From positions 1 to 60,613 of the IMG/VR virus record IMGVR_UViG_3300021962_000111: a stretch of 60,613 bases of DNA. One strand, written 5' to 3'. Origin of the DNA: a virus. The position numbers were made by a program, and so were the translations under genes. Below, piece by piece: positions 36,493 through 46,007 of this stretch. The notes under the pieces are model-generated. The model was not told the origin of the DNA. It did not search any database and saw nothing but the letters and a program-made list of their open reading frames with translations. Positions within the stretch are counted from its first letter, which is position 1; every line of letters starts with the position of its first letter.

Positions 36493-38154
36493 CTAAAATG
36501 TTAATATTGCCTTAATTGTTTCTACTTGGTCTTCCTGCCTGTTTATAAATGTACGGTTTTCAATATACATAACATCACCAGAATGTACGTTTAATTCAGG
36601 ATTCTGAAAACTATTTATACTCAGGCTCGACACGCCTGTGTTGGTATTAGTCAAAATACTGCTTGCAGATATTAAATTTATAATGGGTTGTAACCACACA
36701 TAATAGTTGGAACCATCCACAGTTTTATGTATTACTCTAAATCTTCCATTTTCATTTGTAGTTATTATATCATCAGCATTATATTTTGCTTGTTCGATTG
36801 CACTTCCCACTTCTATTCTTGTAGTATTATTTCCGGTTCCACTACTAAAATTAATTGAAGTGCTACCATATTGTTTTATATTTTTTACAAGACCTATTTG
36901 TCTAAAATCGTTGTTTAAAAATAAATCTGTATTATTTTCTTCATCTGTACTTAGAACAATAGCAAGTTTATTTGCAAACAATTCATTAATAGCATGTCCG
37001 CCATGTCCTTCTCTCGGCCCAAGAACAGCTCTTGCAGTAGCCTTTGCATCTCCTAAGTTTTCTACACCATTCAAGTTAGTAAATGTTATATCTGCAAAAC
37101 TATAACCGTACCCATAATCAGTAACAGTCACTCCAGTTATTTGTCCTTCAGAATTTAAAGTGGCAGTTGCTTCAGCACCAACACCGTCTCCGGTAATGAC
37201 TACCTTTATATCACCCAATATATAACCTGACCCCGTATTAATTACTTCTATTCTATCTATAGTTGCATAAGTTGTCACAGCTGCAGTTTCAACCGCCTCT
37301 TGTAGTGCTGGTGTCCCTACTGTATTTTTTAGATTGACTGTTGCTGTAGCACCTGCACCATCACCCGATATTGTAACACGAGCAAAAGAATACCCCGAAC
37401 CATTATTTGTAATTGTAAATCCCGTGACTTCCCCTGCTGCAATTGTTACAGATGCAGTGGCACCTGAGCCATCACCTGCAATCGTTGCCGTGGCAGTAGT
37501 ATAGCCACTACCACCAGCTGTTTTAACAATAGTATCTACTTCTCCGTTAACATCTGCATATGGGTCAACCGTATATTTTCTTACGGGAATGTTACCTGAG
37601 TCCAAAAATTTTGTTTGGTCAGAAGAGGAAATCTGAAACATGAACTTCCATTTGTATCCATCGGCCATAGTTGAAATTACTGACGGATCCGTACTAATCG
37701 GTTTGTCTGTACTTGGTTGTCCGAGATTGTTGTACATACATTTATATACTTTAAACTCGTCAGTGACAACATAAAAGTTAGCAGTTTTTAAACTTGAAGC
37801 ACCAGAGGTTGCTGTGTGTGTTGTGACACCATTTAGAGCAGCTGAACCAAATACATCTATATAAGGTCTACCATATGAATTATCATACTGGTCATATACT
37901 GTATTGCTGGTCCAATTAATTCTTCTTGCCAAGTGGCATATATCAGCACTATCAGCAAGCTGAGCATAAATGATATTCTTTTGAAAGTCATTTATTGTAT
38001 GCAAATCATCTGTTGGTGTTGGAGGTAACTCCTCATTAGACCAAGCCGTTGTTTTTCCCAACGTAATCCAAAAATAATCGTTGGTGTTTACAAGGTCACG
38101 TCTAACAGATCTTGCTAACTGTATTCTGCCGCTATTGGCAAGAAGAATCGCCAT
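36493..38154 (-). CDS. gp8: Baseplate wedge protein gp8 with repeat insertion
   Basis: 553 aa; T4 gp8 is 334. The N-terminal part (TNDYFWITLGKTTAWSNEEL; YAQLADSADICHLARRINW) and the C-terminal end (DVMYIENRTFINRQEDQVET, then IKAILTF) match T4 gp8 (...MIYMENRPPII...TEEINILFTF), and GYKWKFMFQIS matches T4 GYVWEYLFEIP. Residues about 205-355 are an insertion of GSGYTTATATIAGDGSGATA-type repeats, accounting for the extra length. Wedge component linking gp7, gp10 and the fibres. Confidence 0.93.
   Translation of the reverse strand: MAILLANSGRIQLARSVRRDLVNTNDYFWITLGKTTAWSNEELPPTPTDDLHTINDFQKNIIYAQLADSADICHLARRINWTSNTVYDQYDNSYGRPYIDVFGSAALNGVTTHTATSGASSLKTANFYVVTDEFKVYKCMYNNLGQPSTDKPISTDPSVISTMADGYKWKFMFQISSSDQTKFLDSGNIPVRKYTVDPYADVNGEVDTIVKTAGGSGYTTATATIAGDGSGATASVTIAAGEVTGFTITNNGSGYSFARVTISGDGAGATATVNLKNTVGTPALQEAVETAAVTTYATIDRIEVINTGSGYILGDIKVVITGDGVGAEATATLNSEGQITGVTVTDYGYGYSFADITFTNLNGVENLGDAKATARAVLGPREGHGGHAINELFANKLAIVLSTDEENNTDLFLNNDFRQIGLVKNIKQYGSTSINFSSGTGNNTTRIEVGSAIEQAKYNADDIITTNENGRFRVIHKTVDGSNYYVWLQPIINLISASSILTNTNTGVSSLSINSFQNPELNVHSGDVMYIENRTFINRQEDQVETIKAILTF
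36612..36619 (-). promoter_or_regulatory. Candidate internal late promoter before the giant gene
   Basis: Exact TATAAATA on the minus strand inside the gp8 coding region, about 130 bases before the giant protein start. It could give extra transcripts of that gene, or may be chance. Confidence 0.4.
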
Positions 38155-38165
38155 CTATCTACCTA

Positions 38166-38633
38166 TTAAGAAATAGTAATTGTCCAAGTGATCGTCATTG
38201 AGTCTGCAGCACCTTTGTTGATTACTGAAAAAACAGTACGACAAAGCATTGTGCCTGCTGCTGAAGCATTAAAGATACCTGCTTCTGTAAGAGCACCAGT
38301 ACCTACACCCGCACCAAAAGTAGCAACATAAGCAACGGAATTGTCAGTAACAGTGCCGCCCGCTGTAGTCAAAGCCGTACGTGAACCGGAAATAGGTGAT
38401 ACCAAAGCTGTCTGTAAAGCACCGGCAGCAGTGGTATCATCACCTACTTCCATGTGTGACATTTCATCAGGAAGTGTGTGACCCCCGAGAGTGTCCTTCA
38501 TACGTGCTGCGATAAAATCAAGACCAGCATCAACCACCAAGTTAGGTACTGTAAAATCACTTTTTACATTACCGTTTTCATCTTTAATCACGACATTTAC
38601 TTGTCCTGTCGCTTTCATTGTGTCTTTAAACAT
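38166..38633 (-). CDS. Small tail/baseplate structural protein
   Basis: 155 aa. GQVNVVIKDENGNVKSDFTV, then NLVVDAGLDFIAARM is a widespread phage tail module (a residue pattern IxxxGxV..N.VV..G). The Ala/Gly/Thr-rich remainder ends in SMTITWTITIS. Positioned between gp8 and the gp7-like gene; a possible late promoter lies about 200 bases upstream within the gp7-like gene. Confidence 0.83.
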   Translation of the reverse strand: MFKDTMKATGQVNVVIKDENGNVKSDFTVPNLVVDAGLDFIAARMKDTLGGHTLPDEMSHMEVGDDTTAAGALQTALVSPISGSRTALTTAGGTVTDNSVAYVATFGAGVGTGALTEAGIFNASAAGTMLCRTVFSVINKGAADSMTITWTITIS

Positions 38634-38648
38634 TATTGTTCTCCAATA

Positions 38649-41396
38649 TTAGAATGAGCCTAATGTAGTCCCTACTATGTAATCTTCTGCAAAGTAGGTG
38701 ATATCTACATAGTCTTGTGGCCCTGTTATTGTTCCACTGTCTGAAGTTGTTGTTGTGTCAGACCGTGAAGTTGTAAAATTCTTAGCTACTATTTCAGATG
38801 TTGTGCCCGTATCTGAAATAGGCTTACTTGTATTTATAACTGAAATATCGCTGTTTGTTATATCATCTACAGCAGTTTCATGTTGCAAATCTAAATTTAA
38901 AAATGTAGCATCATCTGAATGAGCATTGTCAGTAAATGATTTACTTATATGCAATGTCGCTGAATCTGTATTAGAAGTAGCGTCACTGAAAGTTCTTATC
39001 AACGTCAATTGAGTAGAAATTACATCTGTAACAATTGCACTATCAGCAAAATCTCTATTCCACTGAACAGTTTTAACTACAGTTTCAAGTGTAGTTGCGC
39101 TATCACTAACATTTTTACCATAAGAGAAATATATACCACCATCTCTTACGTAGAAATCATTGTCAACATAATCTTCAGCAAAATAAGTTTGAGTACCAGC
39201 ATCGCTTTCTCTTATATTTGTTGTTGCATCTGTATAAGACGGCGATATAAGTTTAGTAACAACATCTGTTTTAGTTACTGTTTCACTAAAAGAGATTTCA
39301 TATTCAATGCTAAATGACTCTGAAGTTTCTCCGCCTTCTCCAGCAAATATATCTTCTTCAAAGAATCTAAAGTGTACTTGTGGAACTGTTATATCAAAGT
39401 CTTCAAAGGATATTTCATTTGTTATAACCAACTCACCAAACACTTCCCAACCAGCGGGATGCACTGTGTCTCTTAGATCTCTATTCCATTCTGATTGTGC
39501 GTGTGTAGATTTTACAATGTAGGAATAGGTTTGATACTTTCTATTATCTTGTAGTCTATTAACATCTGACAATTTGCCTCGGTCATCCGTATATTCTCCT
39601 TGATAAGAGAAAAGATATCCAGAATTAATGGTCACATTGACAGATTCACCAAGAGAGTCTGTTAAACTTATTACGGCTGACCCTACATTAAAATTATAGC
39701 CAGCTGTTATAACTGCAAATGAAGTAGGTATGCCTGATGAAACAGTTTCTACTTTAACAAACGCATTATTACTTCCTCCAATAATAACATAATCTTCAGC
39801 AAAATAATCTAAGGCATATCCTCTATCGTCATCTCCGCTTTCATTTATTAAGAAAACGTCTCCTACTCTAAAAGTCGGAGTACCACTACCTGAGTATGTA
39901 CCAGAAGATACAGATGCTAAAGATCTAACTAAAGAGCTTCTTGCAACAGAAGAGCCTCTAAGTGTAATAAAACTATCAATGTTTAGATTGTTAATCGTTA
40001 AACTTGTTGTAGTAGAATTATAAAGTGTGCCTTTATTGGTAATAATAGCATCACGTATTTTTTCAGTTGTTGTGTTCAATGTCAGTCTTGCTGTAGCATC
40101 CGAACCAGTACCCGTATCAATTATAGATACAGTCGGTGCGGCCACGTAACCAATACCTGTATTAGTTATAAGTATATCATTGACTTTTAACTGGCCTTCT
40201 ACAAGAGTTGCAACATCAAAAGTAAGATCTGCTCCACCGCCGCCACCGAGGTTCGCATCTGCAATAGTAATAGTTTCGTCTATTACAAATCCTTGGCCAT
40301 CAACATCTATTGTAACAGTTGCATCACCTGAACCATCAACAACCACAGTAAACTCTGCAAGAGATCCTGCACCACTTGAGGTCCAATCAGATGCACCAAT
40401 AGTGTATGTTCCAGCAGATCTACTTACATCTGCTACACCTATAGTATCTACAGTAGCGATTGGTCCTTCAAATACTATTGTGCCGGCAGCGTCTGCTCCC
40501 GGGCCTGGAATAGAAGTTCTGAGAGTATCAAATTTTAAAAATACTTCCCACTGCTGAGGAGAGGTTGCATCAATTTTTATAACGTCGGTAACAGTTGCCG
40601 GTACTACTTGTGTTCTGTATCCGGAACCGAATGAAACGTAATAGTGTATATCAATTAAAGCACCTTTAAGATTTAATACTTCGTAATTGTTATTAGAGAT
40701 TACTTTGACAGATTGTTTTTCTTTCCATATACCGTCAGATGCTCTTAAAATATACCTACTTGGATATAATATAGATACATCTTCACCGTAAAATAAACGG
40801 AAGAATGTTTCTACCGATGCTTTAGAACCTTTGCTCTCATACAAGTATTTTATGTTTTTGTAAAAAAACTTTTTATCTACTGGTAAATTTGAGGGCCAAC
40901 GCTTGGCAAGCATCTGACGCCATTTTTCAATTTCCGTAGAATTTGCTTCATCAATATCGTAAAACCTTTTATTCAACAGAACATTGATTGGATTACCAGG
41001 ACGATCCATCCATTGGTAATATTTTTCAATAAACGTGACAAAGGTAGTATAATCTTCTCGTATGAATTCGGGAATAGAATACTTGATGTTGTCTGCATTT
41101 TTTTCTACGTGTTCAGTAGTATCTCCAGAAGCAAAAGATAATACTGCTGTTAGCACCGCGCCGCCTGAACCGCTAACTGTTACAGTTGGGGCAGTTGTAT
41201 AACCGGTTCCAGGATTAGTAATAGTAACTGAGACTATTTGACCTGATGGTCCTACTACAGCAGTGGCAGCTGCATTTGTGCCGCCGCCGCCGGTAAATGA
41301 TATTGTTGGGGGAGTATTCGGAACGTAGCCGGAACCTGCATTAGATACAGTAACGGATTCTACATATCTGTAATAACTCGGTATCTTATGAGACAT
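38649..41396 (-). CDS. Large baseplate wedge protein, gp7-like by position
   Basis: 915 aa. Residues about 8-75 carry the GSGYVPNTPPTISFTGGGG repeat. Residues about 105-240 (PEFIREDYTTFVTFIEKYYQ; KNIKYLYESKGSKASVETFF; LFYGEDVSILYPSRYILRAS) are a conserved wedge-protein block of marine T4-like phages in the place of gp7. The C-terminal half has three YFAEDY segments and Thr/Ser/Asp-rich 'DTxTTSD' repeats, giving a fibre-like tail. Head-to-tail one-base overlap with gp6. gp7 identity is by context, not by sequence to T4. Confidence 0.85.
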   Translation of the reverse strand: MSHKIPSYYRYVESVTVSNAGSGYVPNTPPTISFTGGGGTNAAATAVVGPSGQIVSVTITNPGTGYTTAPTVTVSGSGGAVLTAVLSFASGDTTEHVEKNADNIKYSIPEFIREDYTTFVTFIEKYYQWMDRPGNPINVLLNKRFYDIDEANSTEIEKWRQMLAKRWPSNLPVDKKFFYKNIKYLYESKGSKASVETFFRLFYGEDVSILYPSRYILRASDGIWKEKQSVKVISNNNYEVLNLKGALIDIHYYVSFGSGYRTQVVPATVTDVIKIDATSPQQWEVFLKFDTLRTSIPGPGADAAGTIVFEGPIATVDTIGVADVSRSAGTYTIGASDWTSSGAGSLAEFTVVVDGSGDATVTIDVDGQGFVIDETITIADANLGGGGGADLTFDVATLVEGQLKVNDILITNTGIGYVAAPTVSIIDTGTGSDATARLTLNTTTEKIRDAIITNKGTLYNSTTTSLTINNLNIDSFITLRGSSVARSSLVRSLASVSSGTYSGSGTPTFRVGDVFLINESGDDDRGYALDYFAEDYVIIGGSNNAFVKVETVSSGIPTSFAVITAGYNFNVGSAVISLTDSLGESVNVTINSGYLFSYQGEYTDDRGKLSDVNRLQDNRKYQTYSYIVKSTHAQSEWNRDLRDTVHPAGWEVFGELVITNEISFEDFDITVPQVHFRFFEEDIFAGEGGETSESFSIEYEISFSETVTKTDVVTKLISPSYTDATTNIRESDAGTQTYFAEDYVDNDFYVRDGGIYFSYGKNVSDSATTLETVVKTVQWNRDFADSAIVTDVISTQLTLIRTFSDATSNTDSATLHISKSFTDNAHSDDATFLNLDLQHETAVDDITNSDISVINTSKPISDTGTTSEIVAKNFTTSRSDTTTTSDSGTITGPQDYVDITYFAEDYIVGTTLGSF
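38831..38838 (-). promoter_or_regulatory. Candidate internal late promoter
   Basis: Exact TATAAATA on the minus strand inside the gp7-like gene, about 200 bases upstream of the 155-residue protein. May be chance. Confidence 0.35.
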
Positions 41397-43318
41397 TATT
41401 CATTTATTACCTGTTGACTAATAACAATGTCTAATCCTTTTCTTGCACCTGTTGTTGTGTTAAGTTGGGTGTCATCTAAAGTTAATACCGTATTCTTAGA
41501 AGGTAGTGCCACTACCGCAGATGTATTTACTTCTGAAACTCTTGTTAGCGTTTGTGTTTTTATATCTTTAACGTCATCATGTGGTTTGGCATTTATCCTG
41601 ACAAATGAATCAGTGCCGGAATAAGAATTTATCTGAGTAATAAATGTAACACGGCCCGTGTCGTAATTAACAATGCCCACCAAACCAAGATTTTTATTAT
41701 CTTTTTTGCCATACAAATAAACATCACCTAAACCAGTATACTCGGGAGGATTGACCCCTGTTCGAGGAACATCTTGTAATTTTACATCATAATTTCCTGT
41801 ACCAATGTTGACATTGAACCAAGTAGAATGTAAAGTCCTTGGCTCTATTTTATTATTAAAAGATAAGGTAAAACTTTCGCTTTTACCTAAGGTCATTGCA
41901 GATTTTCTAATTTGTAATTTTGGATTTATATTTACCGAAATTATAGAAGAGGAAGACTCTTTCACATAACGGTGCAAGTCTGATAAGTAAAAGTCTTTAT
42001 TTAAAACATTCAAACTATTTGTAAAGTAAGCACCAACTGCTGTGCTGATTGTTGAAGTAATTTCACCCATAGTCAATGCGGTTACTTTAGGATTATAAGT
42101 AGCCCCTATTCTAAGTTGTATATAAACGTAATTTGGATCAACAAACTCAGTCAATATACCCACAGGAGCTTTAGGGTCTAAAATTTCTGTTTGTATTTTA
42201 GCTTTGTCTGCATCTGTAATAATTTGATTTGGATACGGGTCTAATGAAATAAAGACCTTTCCGTATATGGGAGGATCATTAGTTTCTCCTCCCCAAACAG
42301 CACAAGACTGGATGTTAGAATTACTTGCCAATATTAATGCCTGATAGTCAGCTGAGGTAATTGCTCTGTTTCTTGTCTGATTAAAACGAGGGGCAGTTTT
42401 TCTAATTGAGTCGATAGATTCTTTGCCAGAGCCGCCGCTTGCATTATATACAGTTGTTATAGTTATAACTTCATCATTAGATATAAATGTTCCGGAATTG
42501 CCGGAAAATCTATTTGCACCATTAGCAGCCTCACCGTTAGATGCAATATAGTCTACAACAACAACATTTCCATCTGTTAATTTTTTACCTACATAGTTAT
42601 CACCAAAGCGAACCAAATATAAACCGTCAACATCTTCCTCAATAAAATACGCTTTAGTTGTAGTGCCTACATCTGTTAAATTTGTATACTGTAAGTATGT
42701 TGAAATAGTTAAATCTGATTGAGATTCTCTTACTCTAACACGCATTGAGGAAGTATCAATATTATTATTAGGTATAGTAAAAGGACCGGATAATGTATTA
42801 GATGTTACTACAAAACTATTAGAAATCCTGGTACCTTCTGTTATTTGTACATTATCAAAAAAGAATCCAGATATAGCTACTCCGCCAATTGTTCTGGTTT
42901 CTTTATTGACGGTAACCGAGTTTCTTGGATAAAAGAGGTAACTCGTAGAATTAATGACCGAGGTAAAAGCTGTATCTCTGGAAAGTGTTAGTGTTGAATT
43001 ACTATTTGACACCGGTGGCACTACTCTAAAGTTTATAGTTGCTGTAGAGCCTCTTACCGACCGAGGAGTGTATCCTAATCCTTTGGCTATAGAAACTACT
43101 GAAGCTCTTTTTGTAGCAGTATCAATGAAGGCCTCATTACCTACCAAATGTGCAAGAACACTATTGTAATGCGTGTTGTATGCAAGAGTGTCCAAAAGAA
43201 CATTCATAGCAGAACCTTCAAAATTGTAATCTTGAAATTCTGATTGTGCAGCCAAATACGCTTTTAAATTTGATTTTATTGTTTCAAAATCTAATTCTGT
43301 TACATCTAACTTTGCCAT
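41396..43318 (-). CDS. gp6: Baseplate wedge protein gp6
   Basis: 640 aa, close to T4 gp6. N-terminus DFETIKSNLKAYLAAQSEFQ, then DYNFEGSAMNVLLDTLAYNT and KGLGYTPRSVRGSTATINFR are signature regions; the C-terminal VGILTEFVDPNYVYIQLRIG and the GxxI(T/S)(S/T)TISTAVG helix fit too. Forms the ring of the wedge with gp7, gp25 and gp53. One-base spacing to gp25. Confidence 0.96.
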   Translation of the reverse strand: MAKLDVTELDFETIKSNLKAYLAAQSEFQDYNFEGSAMNVLLDTLAYNTHYNSVLAHLVGNEAFIDTATKRASVVSIAKGLGYTPRSVRGSTATINFRVVPPVSNSNSTLTLSRDTAFTSVINSTSYLFYPRNSVTVNKETRTIGGVAISGFFFDNVQITEGTRISNSFVVTSNTLSGPFTIPNNNIDTSSMRVRVRESQSDLTISTYLQYTNLTDVGTTTKAYFIEEDVDGLYLVRFGDNYVGKKLTDGNVVVVDYIASNGEAANGANRFSGNSGTFISNDEVITITTVYNASGGSGKESIDSIRKTAPRFNQTRNRAITSADYQALILASNSNIQSCAVWGGETNDPPIYGKVFISLDPYPNQIITDADKAKIQTEILDPKAPVGILTEFVDPNYVYIQLRIGATYNPKVTALTMGEITSTISTAVGAYFTNSLNVLNKDFYLSDLHRYVKESSSSIISVNINPKLQIRKSAMTLGKSESFTLSFNNKIEPRTLHSTWFNVNIGTGNYDVKLQDVPRTGVNPPEYTGLGDVYLYGKKDNKNLGLVGIVNYDTGRVTFITQINSYSGTDSFVRINAKPHDDVKDIKTQTLTRVSEVNTSAVVALPSKNTVLTLDDTQLNTTTGARKGLDIVISQQVINE

Positions 43319-43319
43319 G

Positions 43320-43733
43320 TTACCTTAACCTTTCAAGATTTATTACTAAATCTGTAACTTTTTGTATGCCCAAGACATAGAATCTAATAGTAATTATCAA
43401 ACTGTTTCTATCTGATAAAGAAGCGGAAACAGGAACACTTATGTCCTCTATTCGCACTCTCTTGTCATATGTTTCTATTAAATTTTTTAAATGTCTTTTA
43501 ATGGTTTGTGAGTTAAGCACGTCCATATTTTGAAAAAGATATCCTATTAGATGTCCGCCTTTATTAGGAGCAAACGGCCTCTCATAGAAGTTTGACAATA
43601 TCAAAGTGCGTAATGATTGCTTTACAGCATTAACGTCTAATTTTTTAGACACATCACCCGTGACCGGATTTGGAGTAAATGCTAAATCCAGATCACTGTA
43701 TAGTATAGGTGTTTTTTGTTTTAGTTCAGCCAT
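43320..43733 (-). CDS. gp25: Baseplate wedge protein gp25
   Basis: 137 aa, the usual size. LYSDLDLAFTPNPVTGDVSK, AVKQSLRTLILSNFYERPFA and KGGHLIGYLFQNMD are the gp25/lysozyme-like wedge signature (starts the sheath polymerisation). The TATAAATA at 43739-43746 ends only five bases before the ATG, leaving no room for a ribosome-binding site if it is the promoter. Confidence 0.96.
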   Translation of the reverse strand: MAELKQKTPILYSDLDLAFTPNPVTGDVSKKLDVNAVKQSLRTLILSNFYERPFAPNKGGHLIGYLFQNMDVLNSQTIKRHLKNLIETYDKRVRIEDISVPVSASLSDRNSLIITIRFYVLGIQKVTDLVINLERLR

Positions 43734-43738
43734 GTTAG

Positions 43739-43746
43739 TATTTATA
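43739..43746 (-). promoter_or_regulatory. TATAAATA immediately before gp25
   Basis: Exact octamer, five bases from the gp25 ATG. If active, the mRNA would be leaderless or nearly so. Confidence 0.5.
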
Positions 43747-43749
43747 CTG

Positions 43750-44496
43750 TTATATGCCCAACCTGCCTGCTATTTGGGAAAGTATTTTAGTTTTTTCATT
43801 AGCTTCTAACTTATTATATAATGCTGGTTTTTCAATTTCCTCAAACTCAGCTAATATTTCGTTTACCCTTCTTTCAATATCTTGTGTAACTGTGGGTACA
43901 GGAATATCCGGAACAGGTTCAGGGGCATCTGCCGGTGCAGGATCCTCATCAGGGGGTGTTATTGGTTTGCCTTTAAGAACATTTCTAAGACCATCAGCTG
44001 ATTTTTGTAAATTATCTATTTTGTTACAAACACTTTCTAAATCCAAAGCTCCAGTTTTTATGAGACCAGGTAAAGCCTCAAGCCCCCCTGCACCAACATC
44101 AATATCACCCCACTTGCTTTTAAGATTTTTTACTTCGTTTGCAATACCCTCAGCGTCTAAAACCACAGCTGATAAATTATTCACAGCAGGTTTCACTTTA
44201 TTAATAACCTCTTTTACATCGGTATGTAAAGATTTTAATTTTGGGGGGATTAAATCCGTTGGTATAGGTATCATACCATTCTTAACATCAGCTATAAATT
44301 GTTCTACTCTTTGTATATCAGTTGTCAGGGTGGCATATTTTGCGCCTACGCCTAAAGCCTCAGCTATGCCCTGACCAGAAGTAGGAAACGTAAATGGTGT
44401 CAGATCTAACAAACCTAAAACACCATCAGCAGAGGACAGTGAGGTTAATCGCCCCAATAATTCATTTTGCTTTTCACTTAATAGTCCGCAGCTCAT
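43750..44496 (-). CDS. Structural protein of the baseplate cluster, unknown function
   Basis: 248 aa. Helical, with VLGLLDLTPFTFPTSGQGIA near the N-terminus, a long coiled-coil-like middle (AVVLDAEGIANEVKNLKSKW), a Pro/Asp/Glu linker (about 183-203) and a helical C-terminus. Lies between gp25 and the gp5-like hub; conserved position in marine T4-like phages but no assigned role. Confidence 0.82.
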   Translation of the reverse strand: MSCGLLSEKQNELLGRLTSLSSADGVLGLLDLTPFTFPTSGQGIAEALGVGAKYATLTTDIQRVEQFIADVKNGMIPIPTDLIPPKLKSLHTDVKEVINKVKPAVNNLSAVVLDAEGIANEVKNLKSKWGDIDVGAGGLEALPGLIKTGALDLESVCNKIDNLQKSADGLRNVLKGKPITPPDEDPAPADAPEPVPDIPVPTVTQDIERRVNEILAEFEEIEKPALYNKLEANEKTKILSQIAGRLGI

Positions 44497-44504
44497 ATAT
44501 TATC

Positions 44505-46004
44505 CTATGGTATAGGTGGTTTAGGAGTTGGCGTACCAGGTGCTGAGCCAATATGTGAGTGTGTACCAAGCCCAATACCTGTAACAGTTGTAACAGCTGT
44601 TGCGGCGACAAGACCGGTGACAGAAACCATACCTGTGTGTTGTGTAATGCCGGTAGTAATACTTCTTGCACCTGTCTTTGTTTCCTGATAACCAGCAGCA
44701 ATAGTTTGTATTCCAAGTGTTTCAAGTAATTGTGCTGCGCCGCCTACAAGTTTCTGTTGGGCAACACCTAACAGCGACATATTAGTACCTGATGCTCGGT
44801 AAGTACCCACTGCGGTCTGTGTCATATTTAACAGTGAGGTAAGATTATATGACTGCAAGGTTGTCATTGACATATTACCTGTAGAGGTTAAATTATACCC
44901 TCCATTAACAGTCATATTAAATCCATCGCCTACACTCATGGTATGTGAACCGACACACGTAATAGTCTGTACTCCACCGGTCCTTAAACTGTAATCTTCA
45001 GTAACATTCACACTCATACCTGTGCCTATTTCAGCAACACTATTGCCTTGTATCTTAGTATGATGAGAACCTGTAATAGTTGTAAACTTATTACCATTAA
45101 TTTCTTCGTAGTAATCACCGTCTACTCTAAGTTTGCAGTCACCAACAATAGTGACATTACATCCGCCTGTTATAGAAACATTCTTACCACCAATTACTAT
45201 TTCATATTCATCACCGACAATCTTTGTGACTTTAGTTCCGTCAGCTTGTATTTCGTAAAAGGATCCTGAATTATGATACTCATGTATTCTTCCGTTGTCA
45301 GGTGTGTCGTCTACTTCAAACACATGACCGGATTCTGTTTCTGTTACTTTGTTGAAAGGATAAACCGAAGTAGTTCCTTTACCGAATGTAGGAACTGTGC
45401 CTGGCTCACTATAGGTTCCTGTGGCTGTAGAACCAAAACGAGGATGAGGTTCGTCCCAAGGAACAGAAGAATAATCCTTTCCTGTTATGTCAGGGGTGAC
45501 AGTAGTTATACTTGGTGCTTTAGCTGTAGGAATTGCCTTGGTTTGTTTTTTTCTTTTCTCTACAAGGCTTGCGTGTTTTTCTGCTGCACTTCCTCGAGCA
45601 AGGCGTGAAAGATCTGGTTCGTTAAGATCATTGTATCCCACGTCCTCTTCAGTTCTTGGAAACTTTCCATTAGGGTCGCTAAATCCTATTGTTGGGTCTT
45701 CTATTCTTTCAACAGGAATACCTGGAAGTGACCCTATAATAACAGGACTTTGTTCGTCATTACCATCAGCAAAAAAGCCAACAACAGTTGAACCGGGTAA
45801 TAGCGCAGGAGTTTCAGAGACACCTGACATACTTGCTGAAGTGACAGGTAGCATTACAGTAGCCCAGGGCAAATCCTTTGTAGGAAGTGTAACAGTATTG
45901 GCTGTGTGATATCCCAATACTCTTACTTTACATCTTCCTAAGTTTTCAGGATCGGCTCTACTTTCTACTACGCCTATCCACATTTTAAATTGTGGTACTA
46001 ACAT
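44505..46004 (-). CDS. gp5: Baseplate hub/spike protein gp5-like, no lysozyme domain
   Basis: 499 aa. N-terminal OB-fold region (QFKMWIGVVESRADPENLGR, then CKVRVLGYH; LPGSTVVGFFADGNDEQSPV) as in gp5, followed by a linker and a C-terminal repetitive beta-helix (GDEYEIVIGGKNVSITGGCN; DYSLRTGGVQTITCVGSHTM) that forms the needle. The central lysozyme domain of T4 gp5 is absent, so local peptidoglycan cutting must come from elsewhere (for example the SleB-type lysin for release only). Ends PGTPTPKPPIP, where a PAAR tip may bind. Confidence 0.92.
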   Translation of the reverse strand: MLVPQFKMWIGVVESRADPENLGRCKVRVLGYHTANTVTLPTKDLPWATVMLPVTSASMSGVSETPALLPGSTVVGFFADGNDEQSPVIIGSLPGIPVERIEDPTIGFSDPNGKFPRTEEDVGYNDLNEPDLSRLARGSAAEKHASLVEKRKKQTKAIPTAKAPSITTVTPDITGKDYSSVPWDEPHPRFGSTATGTYSEPGTVPTFGKGTTSVYPFNKVTETESGHVFEVDDTPDNGRIHEYHNSGSFYEIQADGTKVTKIVGDEYEIVIGGKNVSITGGCNVTIVGDCKLRVDGDYYEEINGNKFTTITGSHHTKIQGNSVAEIGTGMSVNVTEDYSLRTGGVQTITCVGSHTMSVGDGFNMTVNGGYNLTSTGNMSMTTLQSYNLTSLLNMTQTAVGTYRASGTNMSLLGVAQQKLVGGAAQLLETLGIQTIAAGYQETKTGARSITTGITQHTGMVSVTGLVAATAVTTVTGIGLGTHSHIGSAPGTPTPKPPIP

Positions 46005-46007
46005 TCT

